Shown piece by piece: positions 17,206 to 29,261 of a stretch of DNA of 64,000 nucleotides. The translations under genes and the position numbers were made by a program. The stretch spans positions 186,001 through 250,000 of the forward strand of contig NZ_RXNS01000003.1 in the NCBI RefSeq assembly GCF_003966155.1, in the 5' to 3' direction. The notes beneath the pieces are model-generated. The model searched no databases, was not told where the DNA came from, and saw nothing but the letters and a program-made list of their open reading frames with translations. This stretch comes from Halomonas nitroreducens. GTDB lineage: Bacteria; Pseudomonadota; Gammaproteobacteria; Pseudomonadales; Halomonadaceae. How positions within the stretch are numbered: position 1 is the first letter of the stretch; every line of letters begins with the position of its first letter.

Positions 17206-18435
17206 TCAGCTGCGATAGTCGGCATTGATGGCGACATAGTCCCGGGTCAGGTCCGTGGTCCACACGGTGGCGCTCTCCTCGCCGCGTCCCAGGCCGATGC
17301 GAATGGCGATCTCTTCCCGGGCCATCACCTCGCTGCCGGCTTCCTCGGTATAGCCGGCGGCCCTGCCGCCCTGCTCGACCAGGCGCACGTCGCCAAGATC
17401 GATGGTCACCCGGGACACGTCGAAGCCTTCCAGCGGCGCGCGGCCCACGGCGGCGAGGATGCGCCCCCAGTTGGCATCGCTGGCGGCCAGGGCGGTCTTG
17501 ACCAGCGGCGAGTGCGCCACGGTGAAGGCCACGTCCAGCGCCTCCTGGCGGGTCACCGCCCCCTCCACCTGCAGGCTGACGAACTTGGTGGCGCCTTCGC
17601 CATCGCGGACGATGGCCTGGGCCAGCTCGGTCATCACCCGCTGCAGGGCGTTGCGGAACACCGCCAGGCGTTCCTCGTCGGCCACCGCGGCCCCGCGCCC
17701 GGTACTGATCAGCATGCAGGCATCGTTGGTGGAGGTATCACCGTCCACCGTGATGCAGTTGAAGGAACGCTCCACGGTTTCCTGCAGCAAGGCCTCCAGC
17801 ACCCGAGGCTCGATGGCCGCATCGGTGGCCACGAAGGCCAGCATGGTGGCCATGTTGGGCTTGATCATGCCCGACCCCTTGCTGATGCCGTTGATGGTCA
17901 CCGTCTCGTCGCCCAGCGGCACGGTTACGCTGGCCCCCTTGGGTCGGGTATCGGTGGTGAGGATGCCCTCACCGGCCGCGGCCCAGCCGGCGCCCCCCTC
18001 GTCCAGGGACCGCAGCGCCTCGGGCAGCCCGCCGAGAAGCCGCTCCATGGGCAGGGCCTCGCCGATCACCCCGGTGGAGAACGGCAGCACCGCGTTCGCC
18101 GGCACCCCGGCCAGGCGCGCCAGCTCGGCGCAGGTGGCCCGGGCATCGCGCAGGCCGGTCTCGCCGGTGCCGGCATTGGCATTGCCGGTATTGATCACCA
18201 GGTAGCGGGGGGGCTGGCCACGGGCGGTGCAGGCGGCCAGGTGCTCCCGGGCCACCGTCACCGGAGCCGCACAGAAGGCGTTGCGGGTGAAGCTGCCCGC
18301 TACGACGGCTCCCTCGGGCACCTCGATCACCACCAGGTCCCGGCGTTCGGCGGTCTTGATGCCGGCACGGGCCGTGCCCAGGCGCAGCCCCTCGATCCTC
18401 GGCATGTCCGGAAAGCTTGCTTGACCCACAGCCAT
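17206..18435 (-). CDS. argJ: Bifunctional glutamate N-acetyltransferase/ornithine acetyltransferase
   Basis: ArgJ moves the acetyl group from N-acetylornithine to glutamate, recycling it in arginine synthesis, and may also use acetyl-CoA. The self-cleavage site is visible at about residue 197 (MIKPNMATMLA, the Thr being the nucleophile of the beta chain). NTGNANAGTG and FSTGVIGEALP are also family motifs. The length of 409 residues is usual. The ATG has CAGGAGA ten bases upstream. Arginine made with ArgJ could feed the agmatine genes nearby, but this is only an inference. Confidence 0.96.
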   Translation of the reverse strand: MAVGQASFPDMPRIEGLRLGTARAGIKTAERRDLVVIEVPEGAVVAGSFTRNAFCAAPVTVAREHLAACTARGQPPRYLVINTGNANAGTGETGLRDARATCAELARLAGVPANAVLPFSTGVIGEALPMERLLGGLPEALRSLDEGGAGWAAAGEGILTTDTRPKGASVTVPLGDETVTINGISKGSGMIKPNMATMLAFVATDAAIEPRVLEALLQETVERSFNCITVDGDTSTNDACMLISTGRGAAVADEERLAVFRNALQRVMTELAQAIVRDGEGATKFVSLQVEGAVTRQEALDVAFTVAHSPLVKTALAASDANWGRILAAVGRAPLEGFDVSRVTIDLGDVRLVEQGGRAAGYTEEAGSEVMAREEIAIRIGLGRGEESATVWTTDLTRDYVAINADYRS

Positions 18436-18469
18436 CGCTGGTCTCCTGTATCGAATCGCGTTGCGGTAC

Positions 18470-18566
18470 GAGGTTCGAGGTTCGAGGTTCGAACAGAGAC
18501 TCCCCTGTCACCTCGGCGCCGGTATTCTCCGCCACCCTACCCCTTGCTCCTCGCACCTCGCCTCTG
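18470..18566. repeat. Heptamer repeats with opposed arms in the argJ-secA gap
   Basis: Three perfect copies of GAGGTTC (18470-18490) are followed, about 55 bases later, by the degenerate heptads GCTCCTC, GCACCTC and GCCTCTG (18546-18566) in the complementary sense. The two arms could fold back on each other. The element fills most of the 142-base gap between the secA stop and the argJ start, and no simple terminator was seen there. Confidence 0.75.
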
Positions 18567-18577
18567 CTCGCAGCCGG

Positions 18578-21319
<2,742 letters not shown>

Positions 21320-21340
21320 GAAGGGTCCCGAATTTGCGTG

Positions 21341-21365
21341 TGGCATCCTGCCGGGGAATCCCCGG
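21341..21365 (-). promoter_or_regulatory. GC hairpin in the secA leader
   Basis: On the minus strand a perfect 7-bp stem GCCGGGG / CCCCGGC with a 3-base loop lies about 30 bases upstream of the secA start and after the stop of the small ORF. There is no T-run, so it looks like a leader structure rather than a terminator. A role in secA translation control is inferred only from position. Confidence 0.4.
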
Positions 21366-21376
21366 CCTCTCGTCGT

Positions 21377-21739
21377 TCAACCTCGACGAGCGGATGGCGG
21401 GCCACGTCGTGTCAGGACATCGTGGGCGGCCACGGCCCGCCGCAACGGGCACCGGCCAATGGCGGGCCGGGCCGGGCGGACCGGCATGCTGCAGCGCCGG
21501 GGTCCCGGCCAGCGGCGGCGGGCCCGACGCCGGGCCTGCAGGCGCGAACTGGCCCGAATCAGCGCGGGGGCCAGGATGCAGATCTGGATGACACGCTCGA
21601 CGGGGCGCGACGCCTCCAGCTGGGCGAGACCGGCCGGCAACAGGCAACCGACCAGCAGGCCCGCCAACCACCAACGGGTCGGGCGGCGCTCGATCGGGCG
21701 ACGCTCCGTGGCGCGAATGTCCGCGGTGAGGCTGGCCAT
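21377..21739 (-). CDS. Small hypothetical membrane protein upstream of secA
   Basis: A 119-codon frame on the secA strand, ending 57 bases before the secA start. Codon third positions are strongly G/C for the first about 100 codons, which supports real coding. One strong membrane segment (WWLAGLLVGCLLPAGLAQL, about residues 25-43) and a second hydrophobic stretch (VIQICILAPALI) are followed by a very basic region. The last 13 codons switch to A/T-ending codons and encode a TRRGPPSARRG end. I do not recognise the family. By position it could be a leader gene for secA, as secM is in E. coli; this is speculative. A purine-rich AAGGGAG lies 12 bases before the ATG, rather far. Confidence 0.5.
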   Translation of the reverse strand: MASLTADIRATERRPIERRPTRWWLAGLLVGCLLPAGLAQLEASRPVERVIQICILAPALIRASSRLQARRRARRRWPGPRRCSMPVRPARPAIGRCPLRRAVAAHDVLTRRGPPSARRG

Positions 21740-21842
21740 GCTGTCGAGGGACTCCCTTGCGTGTGCTAGGCTTGCGATCAGGGGTCGCCGGCGCCGGCGG
21801 CCGACGGCCAATGTCAGGGGTTCGTCCCCGAGAATCAAGCTG

Positions 21843-22298
21843 ATGAGTATAAAGGTTAAGCGGTTCCGAGCACAGCCCATGTCCCGGCTACTGGAAGGCC
21901 GTGGGGAGCTGGGGACGCTGATGCGCATGGCCCGACTCATCGAGCGGGCCCAGCAACACCTGCGCGACCACCTGCCCACCGAACTCGCGGACCACCTCTT
22001 CGTCGGGGGCTTCCACGACGGACGCCTGACGATCATTACCGACCGGGCGGTGTGGCTGACCCGCCTGCGCTACGAGCAGGCTCGCCTGCTGTCGCTGCTC
22101 CACGAACTCCCCGGTTTCGAGGCCGTGAACGGTTTCGACTTCAAGGTGCGACCGGTCCGCCCTCCCAAGGCACCGCTTCGCCAGACTCGCCGACTGCCCG
22201 CCAGGGCTGCCGACGAGCTGTCCAGCTGCGCCGCGGACGTGGAAGACCCCCGGCTCAGGCGAGCCCTGGAGCGCCTCGCCTCCCACGCCGAAACCTGA
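21843..22298 (+). CDS. DUF721 (DciA-like) protein
   Basis: A 151-residue basic protein of the DUF721 family. The motif LADHLFVGGFHDGRLTIITDRAVWLTRLRYE matches the KH-like core of DciA-type proteins, reported to help load the replicative helicase in bacteria lacking DnaC. The C terminus is Arg/Pro-rich. It is divergent from secA and convergent with lpxC, the usual location near lpxC in Pseudomonas relatives. The ATG begins the conserved region; no strong Shine-Dalgarno was seen. The helicase-loading role is inferred from the family. Confidence 0.85.
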   Translation: MSIKVKRFRAQPMSRLLEGRGELGTLMRMARLIERAQQHLRDHLPTELADHLFVGGFHDGRLTIITDRAVWLTRLRYEQARLLSLLHELPGFEAVNGFDFKVRPVRPPKAPLRQTRRLPARAADELSSCAADVEDPRLRRALERLASHAET

Positions 22299-22316
22299 CC
22301 CCGAAGCACAACCACA

Positions 22317-22345
22317 ACCGCCGCACCTCGTGGAGGTGCGGCGGT
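22317..22345. terminator. Hairpin terminator between DUF721 gene and lpxC
   Basis: A perfect 13-bp stem (accgccgcacctc / gaggtgcggcggt) with loop GTG lies between two convergent genes. There is no T-run on the right, so it may act as a bidirectional or Rho-assisted end. Confidence 0.7.
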
Positions 22346-22378
22346 CGACGACTGCAGTGACGGACGGGGAGTGGCGAA

Positions 22379-23290
22379 TCAGGCCATGGCCGGGGCGGCG
22401 TAGGAGATGGGCGCCTTCTGGGCGTCGTCCTCGAAGGTGACGATTTCCCAGCATTCCGGCTGTTCCATCAGCGCACGGCACAGCTGATTGTTGAGGGCAT
22501 GCCCCGACTTCACGCCGCGGAACTCGCCGATCAGACTGTAGCCCAGCTGGTAGAGATCGCCGATGGCGTCCAGCACCTTGTGCTTGACGAACTCGTCGTC
22601 GTAGCGCAGGCCACCTTCGTTCACGATGCGATAGTCATCGACCACGATGGCGTTGTCGAGACTGCCGCCGAGGGCCAGGTTGTTCGAGCGCAGATGCTCG
22701 AGATCGCGCATGAAGCCGAAGGTGCGGGCACGGGACACTTCCTTGACGAAGGAAGTGGTGGAGAAATCGACCACCGCGGTCTGCTTCTGATCCTCGAACA
22801 CAGGGTGGTCGAAGTCGATGGAAAAGGACACCTTGAAGCCCTGATGGGGCAGGAAGATGGCCTCCTTGTCGTCCTCGCGCACCATCACCTCGCGCTTGAT
22901 GCGGATGAACTTCTTGGCGGCGCTCTGCTCGGCGATGCCCGCGGACTGGATCAGGAACACGAAAGGCCCGGCACTGCCATCCATGATCGGCACCTCGGGG
23001 GCGCTCACGTCCACATAGGCGTTGTCGATGCCCAGGCCGGCCAGCGCCGACATCAGGTGCTCGACGGTGGCCACCTTGACGCCATCCTGGGACAGGGCCG
23101 TGCACAGGGTGGTGTCGGCGACATTCGCGGCGCGGGCCGGGATCTGCACCTCGGGGTCCAGGTCGGTGCGCACGAAGATGATGCCGGTGTCGACCGGGGC
23201 CGGCCGCAAGGTCAGGTAGACCTTCTTGCCGGAGTGCAGGCCGACGCCGGTGGCGCGAATGACGTTCTTGAGGGTGCGTTGTCTGATCAT
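22379..23290 (-). CDS. lpxC: UDP-3-O-acyl-N-acetylglucosamine deacetylase
   Basis: LpxC is the zinc enzyme for the first committed step of lipid A synthesis. The zinc ligands are all present: His78 (VEHLMSAL), His237 and Asp241 ([17 protein letters not shown]), with the general-base region IMDGSAGPF. The length of 303 residues is normal. It lies after ftsZ but has its own promoter 40 bases upstream. In enterobacteria LpxC is degraded by FtsH through its C-terminal tail; here the tail ends in [11 protein letters not shown], which is hydrophobic as expected. Confidence 0.98.
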   Translation of the reverse strand: MIRQRTLKNVIRATGVGLHSGKKVYLTLRPAPVDTGIIFVRTDLDPEVQIPARAANVADTTLCTALSQDGVKVATVEHLMSALAGLGIDNAYVDVSAPEVPIMDGSAGPFVFLIQSAGIAEQSAAKKFIRIKREVMVREDDKEAIFLPHQGFKVSFSIDFDHPVFEDQKQTAVVDFSTTSFVKEVSRARTFGFMRDLEHLRSNNLALGGSLDNAIVVDDYRIVNEGGLRYDDEFVKHKVLDAIGDLYQLGYSLIGEFRGVKSGHALNNQLCRALMEQPECWEIVTFEDDAQKAPISYAAPAMA

Positions 23291-23330
23291 GGGCAGTCGC
23301 CAGGCAGTCGTTGGTTATCAAACACCGTTC

Positions 23331-23359
23331 ACTATAACACCGAACGGGTGTTTCAACAA
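23331..23359 (-). promoter_or_regulatory. Promoter of lpxC with a flanking inverted repeat
   Basis: On the minus strand a -35 TTGTTG (23359-23354) and a -10 TATAGT (23336-23331) are 17 bases apart, ideal for sigma-70. The -10 lies inside an imperfect inverted repeat: AAACACCGTTC at 23320-23330 and GAACGGGTGTTT at 23342-23353. This could be an operator. Confidence 0.65.
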
Positions 23360-23402
23360 AACTTCCATCTCCTAAGGCTGCCTATGCTGGCGATAGCGCC
23401 AC

Positions 23403-24596
23403 TCAATCGGCCTGACGCCGCAGAAACGCCGGAATATCCAGGTAGTCGTCCAGGTCCTGGGACCTGCGCGACTCCGCCTGGGGACGCGGAGCGTCCTGGG
23501 ATTCCGCCTTGGGCGCGGCCGCGGCGGCGCGGTTGACCGAGGCCTGCGGCCGGGCGGCGGCCGGCTGGCGCTGGCGGTACTCCCCGCCGGCGGCATCGGC
23601 ACGGCGCGCGGTCTGGCTGGCCGCCTTGGCCTGACGCTGCCCCTCGAGACCGGCCGCCACCACGGTGACGCGCAGTTCGTCGGTCATCTCCATGTCGATG
23701 GAGGTACCGACGACGATGGTGGCGTCCTGGGAGGCAAACTCCTGCACCGTGGCCCCCACATCGTTGAACTCGCCGATGGACAGGTCCGGGCCGGCCGTGA
23801 TGTTGACCAGGATGCCACGGGCGCCGTGCAGGTCGATGTCCTCGAGCAGCGGGCTGCGAATCGCCTTCTCGGCGGCCTCGCGGGCACGGTTCTCGCCGGT
23901 GGCACCACCGGTCCCCATCATCGCCATGCCCATCTCGGACATCACGGTGCGCACGTCGGCGAAGTCGACGTTGATGATGCCGGGGCTGGTGATCAGCTCG
24001 GCGATGCCTTGGACGGCACCCAGCAGCACGTCGTTGGCGGCGCTGAAGGCCGTCAGCAGGCTGGCGCTCTTGCCGAGCACCGACAGCAGCTTCTCGTTGG
24101 GGATGGTGATCAGGGAGTCGACATGTTCGGAGAGCTCCTTCATGCCCTCCTCGGCGGCGCGCATCCGCTTGGGCCCCTCGAAGGGGAAGGGACGCGTGAC
24201 CACCGCCACGGTCAGGATGCCGAGCTCCTTGGCAACCTGGGCGACCACCGGGGCACCGCCGGTGCCTGTGCCGCCGCCCATGCCGGCGGTGATGAACACC
24301 ATGTCGGCACCGCCGAGCAGTTCGGCGATACGCTCGCGGTCCTCCATGGCCGCCTGGCGTCCCACATCGGGGTTGGCACCGGCGCCAAGCCCCTTGGTAA
24401 TCTCGCTGCCGAGCTGGAGAACGGTCTTGGCCGCCACCCGCTTCAGCGCCTGGGCATCGGTGTTGGCACAGATGAATTCCACGCCTTCGATGCTGCTCTC
24501 GACCATGTGATTGACGGCATTCCCGCCGCCACCACCGACACCGATGACCTTGATGACCGCACTGCTAGAGGGTGCGCTATCTACAAGTTCGAACAT
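23403..24596 (-). CDS. ftsZ: Cell division protein FtsZ
   Basis: FtsZ is the tubulin-like GTPase that forms the division ring. The tubulin signature [13 protein letters not shown] is at about residues 105-117, with [14 protein letters not shown] near the start. The body ends near residue 317. A Gln/Arg/Ala-rich linker then leads to the conserved C-terminal peptide [13 protein letters not shown], which binds FtsA and ZipA. The length is 397 residues. It lies 34 bases after ftsA, last of the fts run before lpxC. Confidence 0.98.
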   Translation of the reverse strand: MFELVDSAPSSSAVIKVIGVGGGGGNAVNHMVESSIEGVEFICANTDAQALKRVAAKTVLQLGSEITKGLGAGANPDVGRQAAMEDRERIAELLGGADMVFITAGMGGGTGTGGAPVVAQVAKELGILTVAVVTRPFPFEGPKRMRAAEEGMKELSEHVDSLITIPNEKLLSVLGKSASLLTAFSAANDVLLGAVQGIAELITSPGIINVDFADVRTVMSEMGMAMMGTGGATGENRAREAAEKAIRSPLLEDIDLHGARGILVNITAGPDLSIGEFNDVGATVQEFASQDATIVVGTSIDMEMTDELRVTVVAAGLEGQRQAKAASQTARRADAAGGEYRQRQPAAARPQASVNRAAAAAPKAESQDAPRPQAESRRSQDLDDYLDIPAFLRRQAD

Positions 24597-24630
24597 TAGC
24601 CCCGTCTCCTGGACCGCGTGCGCGGCCCTG

Positions 24631-25929
24631 TCAGAAATTTCCTTTGAACCAGCCTTTAAGCCTTACCAGCGCCGGAATCCCTTCCTCTGGTCCGCGCCGG
24701 GAGACGTCACCACGCCTCGGTTGCGCCGAGATGCTGCTACCCTGCCCCTGAGAGCCTTGATGGCCATGCCCCTGACGGGCCTCCTGTAGAGCGTAATGTA
24801 GCAAACCGACTCCCGTCGAATAAATCGGGTTGCGCACCACATCGGCGAGTCCTCGCACGCTCTGTGGGCAGGCGATTCGCACCGGCATGTGGAAGATCTC
24901 CTCGGCCAACTCGACTACCCCTTCCATGCGCGACGTGCCCCCCGTGAGGACAACACCTGCAGCGACTAGATCCTCGTAGCCACTGCGACGCAACTCGTCA
25001 CGTACCAGGGTGAAGAGTTCCTCGTAGCGGGGCTCGACCACCTCGGCAAGGGACTGGCGGGACAGGTCCCGGGCCGGCCGGTCACCGACGCTCGGCACCT
25101 TGATCATCTCGTCGCTGGCGGCGAGTTGGGTCAGCGCACAGGCATACTTGACCTTGATCTCCTCGGCGTGCTGCGTGGGCGTACGCAGCGCCATGGCGAT
25201 GTCGTTGGTGACCTGGTCACCGGCGATGGGAATCACCGCGGTGTGGCGAATGGCGCCCTCGGTGAAAACCGCGATATCGGTGGTACCGCCGCCGATGTCG
25301 ACCATGCAGACACCCAGCTCCCGCTCGTCCTCGGTGAGTACGGCATGGCTGGAAGCCAGCTGCTCGAGGATGATCGCATCCACCTCCAGGCCACAGCGCC
25401 GCACGCACTTCTCGATGTTCTGCACGGCATTGAGGGCGGCCGTCACCAGGTGGACCCTGGCCTCCAGGCGCACCCCGGACATGCCCAGCGGCTCGCGGAT
25501 GCCGCCCTGGGTATCGATGGCGAACTCCTGGGGCAGCACGTGCAGGACCCGCTGCCCCTCGGAGATGGCCCGCGCACGGGCAGAGTCGATGACACGGTCG
25601 ATATCGGAAGGGGCGACCTCGCGCTCCTTGATGGCGACCACACCATCGGAGTTCATCGAGCTGATATGGCTGCCGGCGATGCCCACATAGACGGAGTGGA
25701 TATCGCAGCCGGCCATGAGTTCCGCTTCCTCCACGGCGCGCTGGATCGATTGCACTGTGGACTCGATATTGATTACCACGCCTTTCTTCATCCCGCGGGA
25801 GGGATGAGAGCCGATTCCGGCAATTTCAATACCACCATCGTCGGTGGGTTGCCCCACGATCGCCACGACCTTGGACGTTCCGATATCCAGCCCGACTACC
25901 ATATTGGACGCATTGGATGGACCTGACAT
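24631..25929 (-). CDS. ftsA: Cell division protein FtsA
   Basis: FtsA is the actin-like ATPase that tethers FtsZ to the membrane. Phosphate-binding motifs [16 protein letters not shown] and [15 protein letters not shown] are present, with [14 protein letters not shown] in the adenosine region. The C terminus forms the amphipathic membrane helix ([12 protein letters not shown]). The length of 432 residues is slightly longer than E. coli. It is preceded by a 198-base gap from ftsQ, unusual in an otherwise tight cluster; that gap holds a TATAAT on this strand at 26006-26001, which may give ftsA-ftsZ an extra promoter. Confidence 0.97.
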   Translation of the reverse strand: MSGPSNASNMVVGLDIGTSKVVAIVGQPTDDGGIEIAGIGSHPSRGMKKGVVINIESTVQSIQRAVEEAELMAGCDIHSVYVGIAGSHISSMNSDGVVAIKEREVAPSDIDRVIDSARARAISEGQRVLHVLPQEFAIDTQGGIREPLGMSGVRLEARVHLVTAALNAVQNIEKCVRRCGLEVDAIILEQLASSHAVLTEDERELGVCMVDIGGGTTDIAVFTEGAIRHTAVIPIAGDQVTNDIAMALRTPTQHAEEIKVKYACALTQLAASDEMIKVPSVGDRPARDLSRQSLAEVVEPRYEELFTLVRDELRRSGYEDLVAAGVVLTGGTSRMEGVVELAEEIFHMPVRIACPQSVRGLADVVRNPIYSTGVGLLHYALQEARQGHGHQGSQGQGSSISAQPRRGDVSRRGPEEGIPALVRLKGWFKGNF

Positions 25930-26127
25930 GAGCCGGGAAATCTCCTCGAGCCTGACCCGCTAGGGGAAATGCATGTTTGAAACGAAAAAAACCTGGGCCA
26001 ATTATAGGAACAACTCACCGTGATCCACCAGCCCATGGGAAGAAACATCCGTCACGATACGGCGATTTTCTTCCGAAAGGAACACCTCGGTGCCCCGGGC
26101 GCCGGGCAATTCACCATGAAGTGCCGT

Positions 26128-26853
26128 TCATCCCTGACCACTGGTGACATCGTCCACCGGCTCGGTTTGTCCATGCCAGGCCACGGCCACGCCATTGGGG
26201 TAACGTAGATCAATGTAGCGGATATGCGACGCCGTCTCGCCGAGCTCACGCTCCCAGGCCGCCAGGAAACGCGCCAGCCGCTCGTCCCGATGATTGCGCC
26301 CGAGCATCACCCAGAGCCCGCCCTCCAGCTGGAACCGCCAGGCGCCGCGAGCCTCGAGGCGCACCTGGCGCAGGAACAGCCCCTGGGGCGCGAGCAGCGC
26401 CGACAGGGCGTCGTGATAGGCCAACACCTCGGCGCCGCTGTCCGCCGGCCCCGAGAGCATGGGCAGCTCGTCGGGCACCGCGAGGGGCGCATAGTCGAAG
26501 GGCTCGCCGGCCGGGTTGAGCAGCCGATCGTCGTTCCAGCGTGCCACGGGCACCTGCTCGACCAGCTCGAACACCAGTGCATCGGGCCACTCGCGGCGGA
26601 TGCGGACCTCGCTCAACCAGCCGATATCCCGGGCCCGCTCGCGCAACTCGCCCAGGTCCACCGACAGCCAGGTCCGGCCCCGGACGAGGGGCGCGAGCCG
26701 GCTGCGCAGGTAGTCGGCCCCGGCATGATGCAACTCGCCGCGAATCGATACCCGCTCGATCGGGCGATCCAACCACAACCACAGGGCACGGCCACCGGCG
26801 CCGACCAGCAGCGCCAGCAGCAGCACACCGAGCAGGGTTCCGCGACGCGCCAT
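26128..26853 (-). CDS. ftsQ: Cell division protein FtsQ
   Basis: FtsQ links early and late divisome proteins through the FtsQ-FtsL-FtsB complex. It is a bitopic inner-membrane protein with a short N terminus, one helix (LLGVLLLALLVGAGGRALWLW, read across residues 6-26), a POTRA domain starting at IERVSIRGELHHAGADYL, and a periplasmic beta domain (GGLWVMLGRNHRDERLARF). Length is 241 residues. It begins three bases after ddlB. Confidence 0.95.
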   Translation of the reverse strand: MARRGTLLGVLLLALLVGAGGRALWLWLDRPIERVSIRGELHHAGADYLRSRLAPLVRGRTWLSVDLGELRERARDIGWLSEVRIRREWPDALVFELVEQVPVARWNDDRLLNPAGEPFDYAPLAVPDELPMLSGPADSGAEVLAYHDALSALLAPQGLFLRQVRLEARGAWRFQLEGGLWVMLGRNHRDERLARFLAAWERELGETASHIRYIDLRYPNGVAVAWHGQTEPVDDVTSGQG

Positions 26854-26856
26854 GGC

Positions 26857-27783
26857 CTAGTCTCGCCCGGCGGTGTCGAGGATGCGCATCACCAGCGCAT
26901 CGAAATCGATGCCGGCATGGGCCGCCGCCTGGGGGACCAGGCTATGGTCGGTCATGCCCGGCACGGTGTTGACCTCGAGCAGCCAGAAACGCCCCTGGGC
27001 GTCGCGCATCACATCGACCCGCCCCCAGCCGCTGCAGCCGATGGCCTCGAAGGCCTCCCGGCACAGCGATGCCAGGCATTGCTCCTCGGCCTCGGCCAGT
27101 CCACAGGGCAGGTGGTAGAGGGTCTCGTCGGAGAGGTACTTGGCCTCGTAATCGTAGAAGCCACTGGGCACCTCCACGCGAATCGCCGGCAGCACCCTGT
27201 CACCGAGCAACGACACCGTGTACTCCTCGCCGCGGATGAAACGCTCGGCCATCACCCGGGCATCGAAGCGCACGGCATCGCGGTAGGCCGCCTCCAGGGC
27301 CTCTGGACTGTCGACGATGGTGATGCCCAGCGTCGAGCCCTCGTGGACCGGCTTGACGATCAACGGCAGGCCGAGCCGCTCCACGACCGACGCCCAGTCG
27401 GCATCCGGACCGAGCATCACGCTTTCCGGCGTCGGCAGGCCCAGCGCCTGCCACACCAGCTTGGTGCGTTGCTTGTCCATGCCCAGCGCCGAGGCCAGCA
27501 CGCCGCTGCCGGTATAGGGGATGCCCAGCAGCTCCAGCGCCCCCTGGAGGGTCCCGTCCTCGCCGCCCCGGCCATGCAGGGCGATAAAGACCCGGTCCGG
27601 CCTGAGGGCTTCCAGGCCGGCCAGGCCGCCCTGCTCGGCCGGATCGAAACCGATGGGAGCCACCCCGCCACGTTCCAGCGCGGCGATGACCGCCGCCCCA
27701 CTCTTCAGCGAGACGTCCCGCTCGGCGGACTCGCCGCCGTAGAGCACCACCACCCGGCCATGGCCGGTCCTGTCCGCCGTCAT
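26857..27783 (-). CDS. ddlB: D-alanine--D-alanine ligase
   Basis: Ddl joins two D-alanines with ATP to make the dipeptide added by MurF. It is an ATP-grasp enzyme; [18 protein letters not shown] at the N terminus, the [21 protein letters not shown] loop (first 20 residues typical), [13 protein letters not shown] and the metal-binding end [17 protein letters not shown] are all present. Length is 308 residues. The start overlaps the murC stop (ATGA), so MurC and Ddl synthesis look coupled. Confidence 0.97.
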   Translation of the reverse strand: MTADRTGHGRVVVLYGGESAERDVSLKSGAAVIAALERGGVAPIGFDPAEQGGLAGLEALRPDRVFIALHGRGGEDGTLQGALELLGIPYTGSGVLASALGMDKQRTKLVWQALGLPTPESVMLGPDADWASVVERLGLPLIVKPVHEGSTLGITIVDSPEALEAAYRDAVRFDARVMAERFIRGEEYTVSLLGDRVLPAIRVEVPSGFYDYEAKYLSDETLYHLPCGLAEAEEQCLASLCREAFEAIGCSGWGRVDVMRDAQGRFWLLEVNTVPGMTDHSLVPQAAAHAGIDFDALVMRILDTAGRD

Positions 27784-29261
27784 AGCGCCACCTCGTCGAG
27801 ATCCAGTCGAGCATCGGCCAGTCGCTGGGCGATCCCTCCCACATCGCCGGCACCCTGAGTGATCAGGATATCACCGGGACGCAGCACCTTGGCCAGCAGC
27901 CCCGGCAACTCGGCCTTGTCCTGCACGAAGATCGGGTCGACCTCGCCACGCTGGCGGATCGAGCCGGCCAGGGTCCGGCCGTCGGCGCCGGGCAGCGGGG
28001 CCTCGCCGGCGCTGTAGACATCCAGCAGCAGCAGGGTGTCGACCCCCGCCAGCACCCGCACGAAGTCCTCGTAGAGGTCGCGGGTACGCGAGTAGCGATG
28101 GGGCTGGTAGACCATCACCAGGCGGCGCTCGGGCCAGCCGTCACGTACGGCCTTGATCACCATCTCGACTTCCCGGGGATGGTGGCCGTAGTCGTCGACC
28201 AGCATGACCTCCCCCGCCTCGGCGGGAGCCGGGAAATGGCCATGCACCTGGAAGCGGCGGCCGACCCCGGCAAAGCCGGCCAGGCCGCGCAGGATGGCCG
28301 CGTCGTCGACCCCGGCATCACTGGCCACGGCGATGGCGGCCAGGGCATTGAGGGCGTTGTGACGCCCCGGCATCGCCAGACGCACCGCCAACGGCGCCAG
28401 ACCGTCGGGACGCCGGACAGTGAAGCGCACCTCACCGGCCTCCTGGACGAAGTCCTCGAGCCGATAGTCGGCATCGGCGCTGAAGCCATAGGTGACAAAC
28501 TGGCGGTTGACCCGCTCGATCAGCCCGCGAACATTGGCGTCATCGATGCACAGCACCGCCAGGCCGTAGAACGGCAGGTTGTGCAGGAACTCGATGAAGG
28601 TGCCCTTGAGGCGCTCGAAGTCACCGCCGTAGGTGGCCATGTGGTCGGCATCGATATTGGTGACGATGGCTACCATCGGCTGCAGGTGCAGGAAGGAGGC
28701 ATCCGACTCGTCGGCCTCCGCCACCAGGTAATCCCCCTCTCCCAGGCGGGCATTGGTGCCGGCACTGGTCAGCCGGCCACCGATCACGAAGGTGGGATCC
28801 AGGCCGCCCTCACCGAGCAGGGTGGCGGTCAGGCTGGTGGTGGTGGTCTTGCCATGGGTGCCGGCCACGGCGATGCCGTGGCGGAAGCGCATCAGCTCGG
28901 CGAGCATCTCGGCGCGACGCACCACCGGCAGGCGATGCTCGTGGGCCCAGCGGATCTCGGGGTTGGTCTCGTCCACCGCGGTGGAGACCACCACCACGTC
29001 GGCGTCGCGGGCGTTCTCCTGTGCATGGCCGATGGCCACAGCGATGCCGCACTTCTCCAGCCGGGCCACCACCGGCGAGGCCTTCAGGTCGCTGCCGCTG
29101 ACGCTGTAGCCCTGGTTGGCCAACACCTCGGCGATGCCGCACATGCCGGCTCCGCCGATGCCGACGAAGTGAATGCGCCGGATCCGGCGCATGCCCAGCC
29201 CGAGGCCGGGACGCGGGGGCGTGGCTTGGCCGGGAACCGGCCCGAGGGTCTCGTCACTCAA
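27780..29261 (-). CDS. murC: UDP-N-acetylmuramate--L-alanine ligase
   Basis: MurC adds L-alanine to UDP-MurNAc, the first peptide-stem step. The N-terminal motif [18 protein letters not shown] binds UDP, and the ATP loop is [25 protein letters not shown] and YQPHRYSRT mark the C-terminal domain. I chose a TTG start because it has GGAGA at six bases and overlaps the murG end by eight bases, giving 493 residues, close to the 491 of E. coli. The first ATG in the conserved region is 23 codons later, with no ribosome site. Confidence 0.93.
   Translation of the reverse strand: MSDETLGPVPGQATPPRPGLGLGMRRIRRIHFVGIGGAGMCGIAEVLANQGYSVSGSDLKASPVVARLEKCGIAVAIGHAQENARDADVVVVSTAVDETNPEIRWAHEHRLPVVRRAEMLAELMRFRHGIAVAGTHGKTTTTSLTATLLGEGGLDPTFVIGGRLTSAGTNARLGEGDYLVAEADESDASFLHLQPMVAIVTNIDADHMATYGGDFERLKGTFIEFLHNLPFYGLAVLCIDDANVRGLIERVNRQFVTYGFSADADYRLEDFVQEAGEVRFTVRRPDGLAPLAVRLAMPGRHNALNALAAIAVASDAGVDDAAILRGLAGFAGVGRRFQVHGHFPAPAEAGEVMLVDDYGHHPREVEMVIKAVRDGWPERRLVMVYQPHRYSRTRDLYEDFVRVLAGVDTLLLLDVYSAGEAPLPGADGRTLAGSIRQRGEVDPIFVQDKAELPGLLAKVLRPGDILITQGAGDVGGIAQRLADARLDLDEVAL

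Noticed and set aside
26020-26208. Small plus-strand ORF in the ftsQ-ftsA gap
   Set aside because: Overlaps the end of ftsQ, has no ribosome site and no coding bias; likely chance.
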